64,000 nucleotides of DNA from Tomocerus qinae (GCA_020055645.1 CM034546.1:7502001-7566000), one strand, 5' to 3'; shown: positions 9,468-21,009, numbered from the stretch's first letter. Notes: a model not told the origin generated them from the letters alone. Translations and numbers: made by a program.

Positions 9468-11435
9468 ATGATATTTATTTCCAGTTTCCGTATGTTAATA
9501 ATGCTGTGTTTTCTGTACAATTTTGAAATAGTTTACTGCATAAAAAACCTATCGTTATTTAGCAACTGTGACTTCGATCTTGTCATTGTTAATAAATCCC
9601 AATGGGCCGATCAAGTATTGATTTCCAATCAACATTATCAGCCATGGACAGTTTTTACTGCCAACGTTAAAAACGTTACCTTCAAAAAGCGTTGGGATGA
9701 TCCGATGCATTTGACAAAAATTCATTGCAGCATTAACATAATTCTGGAGCCAACAAAAGAATTAAAATATCTGAAAGAATATTTCGGACCAGAAATAAAT
9801 CGTCGTTCAGCTCAATTTATAATTATATACGACCAAGTGAATGGATATGACATCAAGAAGCTCAAAAAGCAAAATGTGTTCAGAAATAATTTGCAAGAAG
9901 AGTCTGTGCATGGCTTATACTTTATTTGCATAAGAAATTCTAGCGACTATTCCATTTTTACTGTTCAATTGTATCAAAACAAAAGGATGAAACCATTGTT
10001 TATTGATATTGCTAAAAACATCCCTGAAGACAAATGGATCAGGATATGGAAAAATGTAAACAGACATGGTCATGGAAATCCTCTTGCTGTGCGTGATGCT
10101 TACCACGTTAGTGAAAACCTCACCGAGAGAAGAGAATGCATTCAGTCTACATATCTGCTTGCTAAACATTTTATGAAATGTAGACCATCCTACAGAGCTG
10201 TGGAAGCAACTGCTGTCCATTTAAATTTATCGGCAGTTTACATGAAATCAAAAGGCTATGTAGGTAAAACCTATAAAATATACGCCCCTTCCCATATTTA
10301 TGTGGGAGGTTGGAAGATGTTCCAATTTATCTTTGAATACAGATGGGATACAAAAAAATTTCACTATTCAAACCTTGAGTTCGTTGTTGTCTACTGCGAG
10401 GGAGAGGAATCATTTTTTAGCATTCCGTTGTCTGTCTTGGCACAAAACACTTTTGATGAAATCAGTTGGCCATTTATATTCTTCTTCTTTCCCCTTGCTA
10501 ATGCAATTTTAATATTTACCTCCCATACTAATCATAACTATTTTAATACTATTGTATCGACAATGATATCAACAATTGCAGTCTTATTCCGCCAACCGGC
10601 TTCTATTTATAGAAAACACATTCTGGCTTGTGTCGTTCTATTAATGGCTATCTTCATCACGTCACAATACGAAACTTACATAACAGGTGAAGTTATCGTT
10701 CCACCAGACAGGAAATTATTTGAAAACTTTAAAGACTTGATTACTAACGGATACAGAGTGATGAGTCAAACCGACAAGGATTTCAAAGATGACATGTTAA
10801 TACAAAATGTATTCAGACAAAACGGAATATTGAAAAAGCAGGATATGAACAGATATACTTATATTTACGACTGGCAAGAAGAAGAAACTGCAAAAGAGTA
10901 TAAAATGGAGAAATATAATTATGGCAATCTAGCAGTCAAACTTGTAGGAAATGCAACTTCAAAATTAATGACAGTAGTCCAAAAGGAAAGTAGTCTTCTT
11001 ACTTTATATGCCATTCACAAAGAACACTCAAATGCAAAATGTAGCACAGCTATAAAGCCAGCTTCAACTCAAATGGATCTCTGGTCATTCCGATTTGCCT
11101 TTAGGTATGAACATCTCTCATTTTTGCATCAGTTATCAGAAAATGGACTTTTGAATTTGTGGGAAGATCATCGGCCATTGCAGTACTATACACGTCAGTT
11201 AGATGCGATAACCAAATACGAAGAATCTAGACCTAAAGCTATGACTATGAAGATGAAAATTCATACCATTTTTATGGTACTCGGATATTCAATTATTGGA
11301 GCTCTTTTAATTTGTCTAATCGAAATGCTTTGGTATCTTAGAAGCATAATTAATGCATCAATTCACTTATCACTCCAATCGCTGCACAATCTGTACATCA
11401 AAGCCAAATCGTCTATTGTTGTTCCATTTGAGTAA
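9468..11435 (+). CDS. Divergent ionotropic receptor (iGluR-related ligand-gated channel)
   Basis: 655 residues from the ATG at 9468, chosen because it directly begins a signal peptide (MIFISSFRMLIMLCFLY). The frame is open further upstream but without ATG. Layout is that of insect-type IRs: extracellular N-terminal region with conserved Cys (NCDFDLVI), ligand-binding S1, TM1 (about 333-351), a pore loop with AVLFRQ (about 371-376), TM2 (about 384-407, ending SQYETYITGEV), S2, and TM3 (about 599-623), then a short cytoplasmic tail. It is a single exon with no lesion. The minus-strand gene at 13669-15591 is a paralogue with the same landmarks (QPWTV, EYFG.E.NR, PLSVL.QNTFD, ITGE...PPD, KMKIHTIF). 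Members of this group usually act in chemosensory neurons; the ligand cannot be told from sequence. Confidence 0.85.
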   Translation: MIFISSFRMLIMLCFLYNFEIVYCIKNLSLFSNCDFDLVIVNKSQWADQVLISNQHYQPWTVFTANVKNVTFKKRWDDPMHLTKIHCSINIILEPTKELKYLKEYFGPEINRRSAQFIIIYDQVNGYDIKKLKKQNVFRNNLQEESVHGLYFICIRNSSDYSIFTVQLYQNKRMKPLFIDIAKNIPEDKWIRIWKNVNRHGHGNPLAVRDAYHVSENLTERRECIQSTYLLAKHFMKCRPSYRAVEATAVHLNLSAVYMKSKGYVGKTYKIYAPSHIYVGGWKMFQFIFEYRWDTKKFHYSNLEFVVVYCEGEESFFSIPLSVLAQNTFDEISWPFIFFFFPLANAILIFTSHTNHNYFNTIVSTMISTIAVLFRQPASIYRKHILACVVLLMAIFITSQYETYITGEVIVPPDRKLFENFKDLITNGYRVMSQTDKDFKDDMLIQNVFRQNGILKKQDMNRYTYIYDWQEEETAKEYKMEKYNYGNLAVKLVGNATSKLMTVVQKESSLLTLYAIHKEHSNAKCSTAIKPASTQMDLWSFRFAFRYEHLSFLHQLSENGLLNLWEDHRPLQYYTRQLDAITKYEESRPKAMTMKMKIHTIFMVLGYSIIGALLICLIEMLWYLRSIINASIHLSLQSLHNLYIKAKSSIVVPFE

Positions 11436-11902
11436 TCTGAGATTTAATATTTCTTCATTTGTCAATGCTACTACAATAGTAAGTATAATGTATGTGAAAA
11501 GTATTCTACACATTTTTCCATATCAGTATTCTCATGTATATTTTTTTAAATTTCGATTTCATAAATACCGATGTCGATTCACAACATTTGAATGAGCATG
11601 TGTGTACATTTCAGATCTGATGTCTGTCTGTTCTATTTGGAAGTTGGGGCAATCTATTTCGAGCAGGCAAATAAAATGCTTATCATGCCATTAGAATAAA
11701 CGTAAAGTGGAGTTGCGCAACGAAAAATTTCCGAGATAATGTTTGAATGTGAAAGATGAACTTCGTGTAACTACGCACGCGCAATAATAATTACAATATT
11801 TCGAAATTAAACCATATAATATGCTGTAAATAAATATTGTTGATAATTTCCCGTCCGTCAGACGAGGTTAATACTAATATAGCAAATGTGCTATACTTGT
11901 AG
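11436..11902. other. Non-coding, 3' flank of receptor 1
   Basis: AT-rich with AATAAA at 11695-11700 as a possible poly(A) signal. Nothing else recognised. Confidence 0.4.
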
Positions 11903-12128
11903 CAGGGTACAAAAAAGGGCCTTTTTGCCTTTTTATAAAAAAGGTAGGAGTAGGATTTTTAAAAAGCACTCATTTTTCCCCTTTTTACCTTTTTTGATGT
12001 AGCAGCCTGCCCCATTTACTTCCATTTTACATGTAAATAAGGTTAAAAGGTAAATATTACTGCTTTTTTGGAAAAGGTAGTACTTTTACCTTTTTTGTAA
12101 AATAGGAGTATACATTTTTTGTTCCCTG
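11903..12128. mobile_element. hAT-like MITE, poly-pyrimidine/purine family, copy 1
   Basis: 226 bp with termini CAGGGTACAAAAAA and TTTTTTGTTCCCTG. The body alternates runs of CCTTTTT and AAAAAGG around a centre with CATTTAC and ACATGTAAATAAGG. A second copy in the opposite orientation lies at 56452-56700. Confidence 0.8.
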
Positions 12129-13668
12129 ACTTAGTTGTTATAATGTTGTTTTAACAAAGTAATTAAATTAGGTGATTAGTTTTATGTTTTTGTAAGCCAT
12201 TATTTATATTTACAATTGTCAATTATCGTTTATGCATGGGCATATAGATATGAAGTATGGGATTGATGTTGTGAATTAATAAAATGAAGTATTAAATGCC
12301 AACTGCCGAATAAACTTTTTCAAAGTTTCTTACTTTTCAGATAACAGTTATATCATTTCGTCCATTGCTTTAATATGCATCACTAACGGTTTTATTTTAC
12401 CCTTGCCGAGACTTAAGGCGGAATGATTTTTTTGTGATAATAATATCAAAGACTACTCTAAAATTGAATTGTCACGTCAGCAGGAAATTGTAACTTTTTT
12501 CATGTAGTTAATATCTGTAATCCATCCTGAAGTGTAAAATTTATAGCTCTGAATCTTATCATTGTATATTTCTGAAAGTTTGTTTAGCGTAATTAAGAAA
12601 GAAGCTACATATTATAATAATAAGATTATAAAATAGGTAATGTGTTATGGTTTAAAATCAGCTTACCAATGTAATTTTTTTTATTTTACATTTTAGATCT
12701 TGCCATTTCTTTAATCATAATCAAATAATCATCCACCAAAAATATTGTCATTGCAACTGCCACTAGTTATTTTGATACACTCGTGGAAACTTGTAATTAT
12801 ATCAAACTGTCAGGTTCTATGGGGCTGTCCCCCAAAGAAATCAATTAATCCATATTATCATATTAATACCCCTGCTGCTTGACACTATTGGATGGAAGTA
12901 ATACAAGTCAGCAAAGTTCTTTGTTTCTCCGAAACACAAAGTGCTGAGTTATTATACGGATTATAAATATTTGATTGCGACTTAAGACGAATATCAGCCA
13001 TATTTTCTCAGAAATAATGATGGTTTACTAGTTTTCAAGGGTAAGGGTAATAGTTACATCATAAACTTCTAGGTAAGTTTAAAAAGCCGCATCCAAAGAT
13101 GTTATAAACCCAACATAATTTAACTTTAGTCTAAATCTAATCCAAACTTTAAATATTATATAATGGAGTAGAAAAAACAAAAAATATAATGATATGGTGA
13201 TTTTACGATTGGTCATAATATTCTGCTTCCATATCTTAAACATCAAAACGTTCTCCGTACTGCCATAAAATCTTTAAATCAAAATTCGTTTTTATTACCA
13301 TCAAAAAATCATACGTTTCTATTATTATAGACTAATACTGTAGTATTTAAATAAGCACCTTTTCCATTCCGACTTTCGGCCTTCGTGTTCCACGGCCAGC
13401 TTATTTGCATAAGTTATGTTTCCGATTGACAACTAAGCCCATGTAATTAAAACATAATACTTTTACATATAGATAGACCATTGCTTACATACCCAAAATT
13501 ATGGACGAGATAACAGGACGAGCTAATAAATGTTATTCTAATACACAATTATGCACAAAACCCTCAAAAATAAATAAATTGGCTTCAAATTATAGTCAAA
13601 TATTCTTCCAGCCCAATTATTACATGTGGCAATATGGCAAAAATATGGACGATTTTGTTAAGCGTTTG
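12129..13668. other. Non-coding between the two convergent receptors
   Basis: No coding frame with family similarity, no tandem repeat. The frame at 13501-13815 on the plus strand partly mirrors the receptor on the other strand and is not taken as a gene. Confidence 0.5.
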
Positions 13669-15591
13669 TTAAAAAATCTCAAGTGGAGTTTTCCATGTGC
13701 AGAATATGCGCTCCATGAATTTGTTTATCGACATTTGAAATGCCTTATAGAATATTTTGAAAAATGTTTGAACAGCAAGGAAAGAGACATCATAAACCAG
13801 TTCCCCACAAAATGATAGGAGAGATGCGAAAAAGAAATATTGACACAATATAAAAATCGTGTGAATTTTCATCTGCAAGTTGATGCTTATCGACTGACTT
13901 TCTATATACGTCATTTTGGAATGGTATTGAATATCCGGCAGGAAGAATTCATGATACTGCTGTTCACTCAAAATAGATAAAATTCCTTTCTCCTGCATCC
14001 CTTGGAAAAATTCGAGAAAGTTATGACGGTAGCAGTTATTAAACTGATAGGATACTGGCTCTGTATTGGCAGTTTCTTTTGTGATCATGCAATGTCCACG
14101 AATCGATAATTTTTCCGGTATCCTTGGGACGTAATATTGAGCAGTTAGTTTGTTGGTGACACTAAATAATCTCAATGAATAGTTAGTCAGTAATTTATCC
14201 TTAATCTGATTATAGGTCTCATTTTCATTTGGCTTCTCTATTTGCCAATCATAAATGTACACACTTGAATTAATTTTCTCCAACATTTTATTTTTAACGA
14301 ACAATTCAGTATTATTTTCCTCCATATATATCCTTTCGTCTCTCCGCCACAGAATCTTGTAATCATTTTCGACCAGTTCCTTGAAGCCGTTAAATATTTT
14401 CTTGTCTGGGGGTGCAATGATTTCACCCGTTATCCAAGTTTGATAGAGAGTAGTGATTGCGAATCCCGTGGTTGCTACTATCAAGAATAGACTTATTTTT
14501 CTGTTATAGGCAACTCCCTGGTCTAAAAGAACAGCTGCCAAGGACATCAAAATCCATTTTAGTTTCTTAGCTGTGGAGGAATTTGACCCGAAAGTTAAAA
14601 CTAAAAATGAAAGTGGGAAAAGAGAGAAGATGAGGAGCCAGCAATAATCATCAAATGTATTCTGAATCAACACCGACAACGGGACGGAGTGGAAATCAGC
14701 TGAAGCCTCGCAGTAGTAGGGGATGCTTTCTTCGAAGTATTCAATGAATATTGTCGACAACCAACCGTAGTTGTAGGTGGCTACTTTATTTTCCAACATA
14801 TCAATTTTTCCACAGAGGTTTTTCCGCTTTAAAATACTATCACTTCTTGCATAAACAGCGGTGAAATTCAGTACATCGGCCAATGTCTCCACTGCTCTAT
14901 ATGATGAACTACAAGCCCAACTTCCTCTTCTGATTGCAGTATAGACAGACCTTTTGCACATTGCTTTACGTACGGCTATGTCGTGAGTGATATCCATATC
15001 TATCCCTCCTATTCGGATTCCCTGCAGATTTCCATTCAGAGAGTACCAAATACTTTTCCAATCTTCATTTTCGACTTCTGTATCTGCAACAAATCTCTCT
15101 CCTTTGTACAGATGTCCTGTGAATACTGAATGATGAGTAGCATTATCGACGAGAAGTACAAACATCGGCGTGGATAACTCCTTTCTAAGACTAAACCGCC
15201 ATTTTTGGCTGTTGATTTTAGGTTTTCCTACTTCATAGACAATTAAGAATGTAGATGATAGACGATTCACCTCTTTCCCGAAATATTCTGTTATTAATAG
15301 GTCGGATTTTACATCTGGCTCCATGAGAATATTGAGAGTACATAAATTTTTGGACAAATCCCGTGGACGATCTTCATGTCGACCAAATCGTGCCTTGCTG
15401 TACCAGTTTGGAGCTACCGTCCAAGGCTGTCCATTTTGATTATCCAACAACAACTTCGTCTCCCACGTGATATTAGGAAATATAACTAAATTAAAGTCAC
15501 AATTTCTGTAAAATGATAAGTCTCGGATTCCTTTGGTGCTGGTTAAAACAAACAAAGCAAAAATTAAAGATCTGAAACTTTTGAGAGACAT
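13669..15591 (-). CDS. Divergent ionotropic receptor (iGluR-related ligand-gated channel)
   Basis: 640 residues, ATG at 15591 followed by a signal peptide (SLKSFRSLIFALFVLTST). Same architecture as the plus-strand receptor: NCDFNLVI near the N-terminus, QPWTV, EYFGKEVNR, PLSVLIQNTFDD just before TM1 (about 317-335), a pore loop with LLDQG (355-359), which is close to the Q/QG pore signature of canonical IRs, TM2 (about 365-389) ending TLYQTWITGE, S2, KMKIHTIF leading into TM3 (about 578-602). Single exon, no lesion. Tail-to-tail with the first receptor, 2.2 kb apart. Low overall identity between the two suggests an old duplication. The role is likely chemosensory. Confidence 0.86.
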   Translation of the reverse strand: MSLKSFRSLIFALFVLTSTKGIRDLSFYRNCDFNLVIFPNITWETKLLLDNQNGQPWTVAPNWYSKARFGRHEDRPRDLSKNLCTLNILMEPDVKSDLLITEYFGKEVNRLSSTFLIVYEVGKPKINSQKWRFSLRKELSTPMFVLLVDNATHHSVFTGHLYKGERFVADTEVENEDWKSIWYSLNGNLQGIRIGGIDMDITHDIAVRKAMCKRSVYTAIRRGSWACSSSYRAVETLADVLNFTAVYARSDSILKRKNLCGKIDMLENKVATYNYGWLSTIFIEYFEESIPYYCEASADFHSVPLSVLIQNTFDDYCWLLIFSLFPLSFLVLTFGSNSSTAKKLKWILMSLAAVLLDQGVAYNRKISLFLIVATTGFAITTLYQTWITGEIIAPPDKKIFNGFKELVENDYKILWRRDERIYMEENNTELFVKNKMLEKINSSVYIYDWQIEKPNENETYNQIKDKLLTNYSLRLFSVTNKLTAQYYVPRIPEKLSIRGHCMITKETANTEPVSYQFNNCYRHNFLEFFQGMQEKGILSILSEQQYHEFFLPDIQYHSKMTYIESQSISINLQMKIHTIFILCQYFFFASLLSFCGELVYDVSFLAVQTFFKIFYKAFQMSINKFMERIFCTWKTPLEIF

Positions 15592-17362
15592 TTTTCAATT
15601 ACTTTGCTGGGCTTTACTCTCCGACCTCATAAAAATGGCAATGTAAGTGTATGAGTAAGTGAAGTTAAACCAAGTTAGGAACTTGCGTGCAGCTTTGTCA
15701 CGTTGTCGGACACGAGAAATTCTAATGCAATTCTTATATGTACCGTGAAGCGTCAAATAATTCATGTTAAAATACGTCCCGAAATTTTAAATACCCTTTG
15801 TTTAAATTATTTCTAAGGATTAATGATTTTAAATGTATATAATTTTTGATTTATATCTTTTGCTTTAATAAAAGTTTTAAATTGAAAATACAACCCACCA
15901 GCCACCACTATTCACAACTTTCTGAAGTATTTGTGTAGGCAAAATATATTAACTAACTATAGCCAAGGTAAAATGTCTGGAGGGAAAATTTTGGAAAAAT
16001 TCAGTAAAGGATTTACTAAGATTCTAATTAGTATAGAATTCGTAATCCCAGAAGAGGGAAACATTATAATATACCATATTGACGTAGGTGCTTACTGTCT
16101 GAAGGTCCAAACGATTTGCTTGTTAATTCGTCAACTTCTATAGTATTGCTACATATTTAGCAGGAAGTATGACATTTATTGCTATCTCTTGCACGTATGT
16201 TTTTATAGTTTGATAATAATATAATTCAGTAGGTAAAACTGAATGGGGATTGCATGTTAAAAATTAAATCTATAACGATATTGTATTCTACTACAAGGGC
16301 AAGCGCTAGTGATATTGATAAGGTTGATATCAGCAAACAGTGCAGCAAGAGCAAAGCGAGTCAACACAAGCATGTAAAATAAAATATTGCTTATTAGTAG
16401 TACTAGCCACAGAAGCAAGCGAATATCTCCGCTTGAATATTTAATTGCTTCTCAATTCTGTAGAATACCCAGATATAGTGGGATAATTGTGATGGTATTA
16501 AAATATATGTTACTGAACAGTGTAGTAATTTTCAGTCTAATATAGCTCTCCAGCATAGAAACGACCACCAAAAACGTTCTACCAAATATAACGACATTTC
16601 TCATAAAAAATACGGCTAAAGTTGTATTAAAGTTTCATTACAAAATATGTTCTATTGAAAGCAGAGAAAAGAATTTAGCCCCATATCCATAAGTAAGCAA
16701 ATGACAAGAATTTAACCCCATATCCATAAGAAGTGAACAAATGACATAGCTATAAACATTTCGCAATTTTTACAGCCTTGTATTAAATCCGGGTTAAAAA
16801 ATGATTATAGAATAATTAATGGTTTGAGAACTTATATGGAACTTACCAAAATACCAAATATGGAACTTACCAAAAACCAAAGATTACAATGGTTAATTTT
16901 GTATTTCATGAAAGACTCCTTGTAACATCGTCTGACGAAAATGTTTGCTGCAATTAGAAAAACGCTGGCTATGACCATGAAAATCCTATGTGTAGTTCCT
17001 AATGACTGCAATATAACAGTAACATAGCAATAAGAAATTTAAAGCTCATCTCCATATAATAAAAATATAAGCCAAAAAGTTTTTTATGTTGTTTACCTGG
17101 GACGATATTCCTGCAAAGTGCGTTCAGATTCCAAAAAAATGCACGGAAAATAACGTGAGAATACAATATTATACTGTATTTTTCAAAAATGACGTTGAGA
17201 AATACGAGTACTACTGACTATACTAATCCATGTTCAAACAAAGTTAGGTAATCATAAATTGTAGTCATAGAAATCATACTATAGCCTCAGAAAATCAAAC
17301 TCTGGCCTCATGCCTTCCGATTTATTAGGTATAAGTAGTCATAGGAACCTAGGACGTAGGAC
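15592..17362. other. Non-coding, upstream of receptor 2
   Basis: AT-rich. Short ORFs (for example 15931-16143) have no recognisable similarity. No repeat of note. Confidence 0.5.
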
Positions 17363-17467
17363 GACGTGCTTCAGAAAACTGGTTCCCGCCAACAGTTCCA
17401 AAACACTTTCCTTTCATATTTTTATTCGGGAAAATGGTTGGGAAAAATCAGCTTTCTGAAGCACGTC
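17363..17467. mobile_element. Short inverted-repeat element
   Basis: 105 bp bounded by a perfect 15-bp inverted repeat, GACGTGCTTCAGAAA (17363-17377) and its complement (17453-17467). No target duplication is evident. Confidence 0.6.
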
Positions 17468-18014
17468 ATCACCTTACCCCTAGAAGGAGAAGCCATAGAA
17501 ACATTCAAATCTCCTTGAAGTTTAGTGTACCTACATGTATCCTGGCATTTCTGTCCACAAAATTTGAAAATTTAAATTTTGGGTCACAATATGCACAAAA
17601 CTTCGAAATTTAAATTTTCAAAGCAATGTTCGCGAAGAAAGTCGAAATTTTAATTTTCAGACCTGTATGCGCAGTGATAGTCAAAATTTTAATTTTGATT
17701 TCGAGAAAGTAATTTCGAATGATGTAACTTGAAAACATTATGGCTTGAAAAACTTGAAAACAAAGGAGTTTATTTATATCTAAAAACAAATTATTGACTT
17801 TTTGACCTCCATCTATCATTGGTTCAGCATCATGAAGTAAAAGCTTCGACAAACTCGGAGCATTATTTTATTTTAAAGAATAAACGAGGTAAAGTTTAAA
17901 CGGAGTGTTCATGAATCACGTTATTAACATATTACTATATATTTTTTCTAATTCTGAAGATATTTCCACAAAATTGTTTAAATTGTAAACTCACATAATA
18001 TTTTTATACGAAAG
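17468..18014. other. Non-coding with AAATTTTAATTTTC-like words
   Basis: Between about 17560 and 17710 short words such as GAAATTTAAATTTTC recur without a fixed period. No gene recognised. Confidence 0.4.
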
Positions 18015-18147
18015 CAGTGCCGAAGCCAGAGAGGCAGTCTCCCCCCTCCCCCGTCAAAGAAATAATAGAATTTTTGCCTAAAAACCCAAAAATTCTTATA
18101 ATCTGTGGGGCCTGGCCCCCACTAAAATTTTTTTTTCCGCGGCCCTG
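18015..18147. mobile_element. hAT-like MITE with perfect 8-bp target duplication
   Basis: 133 bp starting CAGTGCCGAAG and ending CCGCGGCCCTG, flanked on both sides by TACGAAAG (18007-18014 and 18148-18155). C-runs and G-runs inside (CCCCCCTCCCCC, GGGGCCTGGCCCCC) can pair. Confidence 0.85.
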
Positions 18148-18231
18148 TACGAAAGCAATGTAAAAATACGGCTAGGAACTTTGCTGAAAATAATTTTTAA
18201 GGAATCCCTTCTGGGGCATAGGGAATAACCC

Positions 18232-18368
18232 GATTTTGCGCCTAATTCGAATTCTACCCATAGTCATAGTGTCATAGATAAGTAAGCACTCAAGCCGAAA
18301 TTAACCATGGTTTGGGTGTCTACTTCTCCGTGGCACTATTGGTAGGATACGAATTAGGTGCAAAAATC
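18232..18368. mobile_element. Short inverted-repeat element
   Basis: 137 bp with about 27-bp imperfect terminal inverted repeats (GATTTTGCGCCTAATTCG... against the complement of ...CGAATTAGGTGCAAAAATC). Non-coding. Confidence 0.7.
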
Positions 18369-18544
18369 CAAAAAAACACTTATATGTCTCCACCTTGTAA
18401 TGGACGTGATATAAAATTCATTACTACAGTAACAATGTCGAGGCATCTTGGAGGTATCGCTGCCTAAATTCAGCCCATCTCTCTAATTCGGAATACTATT
18501 TGACGGAATAATTATTATTACAATAAGTAATTTATTGCATAGCA

Positions 18545-19239
18545 TTATGTATTACCCAAACGTAACTGCCGAGGGCAGTTAGTAATCTCTTCATTTGAAT
18601 CTCCCAACGATATTCCTAATTGGTCTGCACTGTTGGCATTTATATCCCGATGTTTATCATTTTCAAAGTATGGCTCAGCTTCGTTATCAACGTGTTTAAT
18701 GGCTGTAGTTATCAATGTACATAAATCTGGTTTTAATGTATATATCGTAGTAAGCATAGCCAGACACAATATTGTTGGTTTTATTTTATCATCGATTTCC
18801 CTCAGATCCTGTAACATTTTATCGGCTGGCAAACAAACAAGCTCGTTGCTTGGACTTTCCATTTGGTTGATGCCCAAGTCCTGACTTTCTGATGCATATC
18901 GTCCTTTAAATGTTTCCACAGGTAGCCCACTCTTTGACTTGGCGGTGGCATTACCACATCTGTAAACTGTCCGTAGAAGAGTGCTGTTTGCAGCAATTGC
19001 ATTATAATCGAGTCCCTTCGGAAGATATTTTACGCCAAAAAGTTTTTTTCAGTCGGGTTTGAAGGAACTTCAGTCTGATTAGTATAATACCAAAAGCCAT
19101 GTCTATGTATAAACTTTTGCTGAGATAAATCACAATATACGCCATATTTAATAGGGTATAGATCCGCTGCAGTAAAATTGTCTTTTATATTAGCCCAAAA
19201 CGAATGAACCCACCTGACTGTTACAAAACAACAGTACAT
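18545..19239 (-). pseudogene. Broken coding fragment of unknown family
   Basis: Two good reading stretches in succession on the minus strand. The first (19239 to about 19035) encodes HRHGFWYYTNQTEVP; the second is open from about 19040 to 18545 and encodes KYLPKGLDYNAIAANS, then GRYASESQDLGINQ and an acidic C-terminus. A run of seven A in sense (TTTTTTT on the plus strand near 19042-19048) sits at the join, so a frameshift is likely. Codon use and composition look coding, but I recognise no domain. It might be the end of a host gene, a transposon gene, or a retrocopy. Confidence 0.4.
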
Positions 19240-19587
19240 TAGCCACTTTTTATAATGTTAACTAATATTATGAATGTAAAATATGGAAATTGAACAATGT
19301 AGCGATTTCCGGTTAAATAAAGCTGTTTAGGGTAGGGTAGAAGCAGTTTGTATTTAAAAATTCTACAAATTATAACAATTGATCATCAATTACAGACAGA
19401 TATCGTTGAACAATTACCAACAAAACCTTTCTGCCAAATATTACGAAATTTCTCACGAAATACGGGGATGCGGATGGTGGTCATATTAACCAATTTTGAC
19501 TTTCTTTTGATTTTGATTGTTAAAATTAATATAGTTTTGTTTTTTACTGATTTTGATACTAAATATTAATCATTTATGGGCTTTTGT
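19240..19587. other. Non-coding
   Basis: AT-rich; nothing recognised. Confidence 0.4.
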
Positions 19588-19973
19588 CAGGGTTGGCATT
19601 TATTTCACATTTCAATGACTTTGTCTTGAAAAGTGAAATAAATTGAAATAAATTGAAATAAAGAAATTAATTGAAATTAATGAAATAAATAGGAATACAT
19701 GGCATTTATTTCACTTTTGAAGTGAAATAAATGACTTTATTTCACCTTGGACGGGTGAAATAAAGTCATTTATTTCTCCATAGACGGGTGAAATAAAATC
19801 ATTTATTTCACCATAGACGGGTGAAATAAATGACTTTATTTCACTTTGTTGTATTTATGTCATTAATTTCATTAATTTCACTTTTCAACAAAAGCTGAAG
19901 TGAAATATTTCGCGAAATAAAATTATTTATTTCTGTATTTATTTCAAGGGAAATATTTCACTTGCCAACCCTG
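19588..19973. mobile_element. hAT-like MITE, GTGAAATAAATG-rich family, copy 2
   Basis: 386 bp with near-perfect ends CAGGGTTGGCA (19588-19598) and TGCCAACCCTG (19963-19973). Inside, a unit of about 32-33 bp containing AGACGGGTGAAATAAA is repeated about three times (about 19740-19840), next to many ATTTATTTCAC words. Flanks gcttttgt and ctttttga resemble each other but are not a clean duplication. Inverted relative to the copy at 8734-9023. Confidence 0.82.
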
Positions 19974-19991
19974 CTTTTTGATAGTTGATTG

Positions 19992-19995
<4 letters not shown>

Positions 19996-20052
<57 letters not shown>
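19996..20052. repeat. (TA)n microsatellite
   Basis: About 28 TA units without interruption, flanked by GATTGAT on the left and ATGATTGATT on the right. Confidence 0.97.
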
Positions 20053-20055
<3 letters not shown>

Positions 20056-20607
20056 TGATTGTTGATAGTATATAAATAACTAGATATTGAGATTACCAGA
20101 GAAGTTTTAATATTATGCTATTTTTCCATCAGGTATATTATACTATTACTATAAAAGTCTTTACAATTGAATACGCACACCTATTATTTGAAATAATTTA
20201 TTGTTTATATTAAAAAGAAGTCAATCACATATTCATAATAAAGATTTGATTTTTATGGCACGGGGGCTTTGCTGAAGGTTTTGCTGAACCCGGAAATGTT
20301 ACCACAAGGTAAGTTGATTCTTAAATTTATACGTCAGAACTTATATCAAGAAACTGGATGCTTTGCTATAGGTTGCAGCTTCGCGATTAATTCTCTGAAG
20401 GTACTCAGTAGTATTCACTTCATACTAAACTAATATGGGAATGGTGTTTCAATTAGTAAGGTTGCGACATACTAAGGAGTAACGAAATGACAACGTTGTC
20501 CCACATCTGATCTACCCTCTTTGTTTATCAACAATAGCTTGATATTATACCTTTTAATTGCAACTAGCAATATCGATGAAAAGACTAATAATAAAATTTA
20601 AGAAATG
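20053..20607. other. Non-coding
   Basis: AT-rich; no gene, promoter or repeat recognised. Confidence 0.4.
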
Positions 20608-20761
20608 ATTTTATCACGACCGTGATGATGTGACAAAAGACACATTTTTAAAAATTAGAAATTTTGTCGCCACAATAGGGTCCGTAGTTTTAGTAAACAT
20701 TTTGGCCAATTACCATAAACATTTTTTGCGGCTTGTCACATTGTCGCGGTCATGATAAAAT
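20608..20761. mobile_element. Short inverted-repeat element
   Basis: 154 bp. The left end ATTTTATCACGACCGTGATG is matched by the complement of the right end (TTGTCGCGGTCATGATAAAAT), about 24 of 29 bases. Confidence 0.7.
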
Positions 20762-20974
20762 GGTTTGCCACATTGTATTGTTAAGCAGACGATGCTACAC
20801 CTACTTTGCGATCTCGTGAGTCACGAAATTGCAACCTTGCGCTCTAAAAAGCGAAATTTTTGCAATACATTGGCAAAAAGTTTTTTGGAGCGGTCTTATG
20901 GAATTTTTCTACTTATATAACCCGGAAGTGACAATTTATGGAAAACGGAGGGCGTTGGCGTTTAATTTAAAGGC

Positions 20975-21009
20975 TATAAAAGCCAGAACTTTGCTTAAAA
21001 ATCTTCAGT
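20975..21009 (+). promoter_or_regulatory. TATA box and initiator of the small secreted-protein gene
   Basis: TATAAAA at 20975-20981 and the arthropod initiator word TCAGT at 21005-21009, with its A 32 bp from the start of the TATA box, which is canonical spacing. The predicted 5' UTR is about 53 nt. Confidence 0.75.

Noticed and set aside
13501-13815. Plus-strand ORF of 104 codons
   Set aside because: More than half is opposite the C-terminus of the receptor gene and it has no recognisable similarity.
17560-17720. AAATTTTAATTTTC words as a tandem repeat
   Set aside because: No constant period; explained by base composition.
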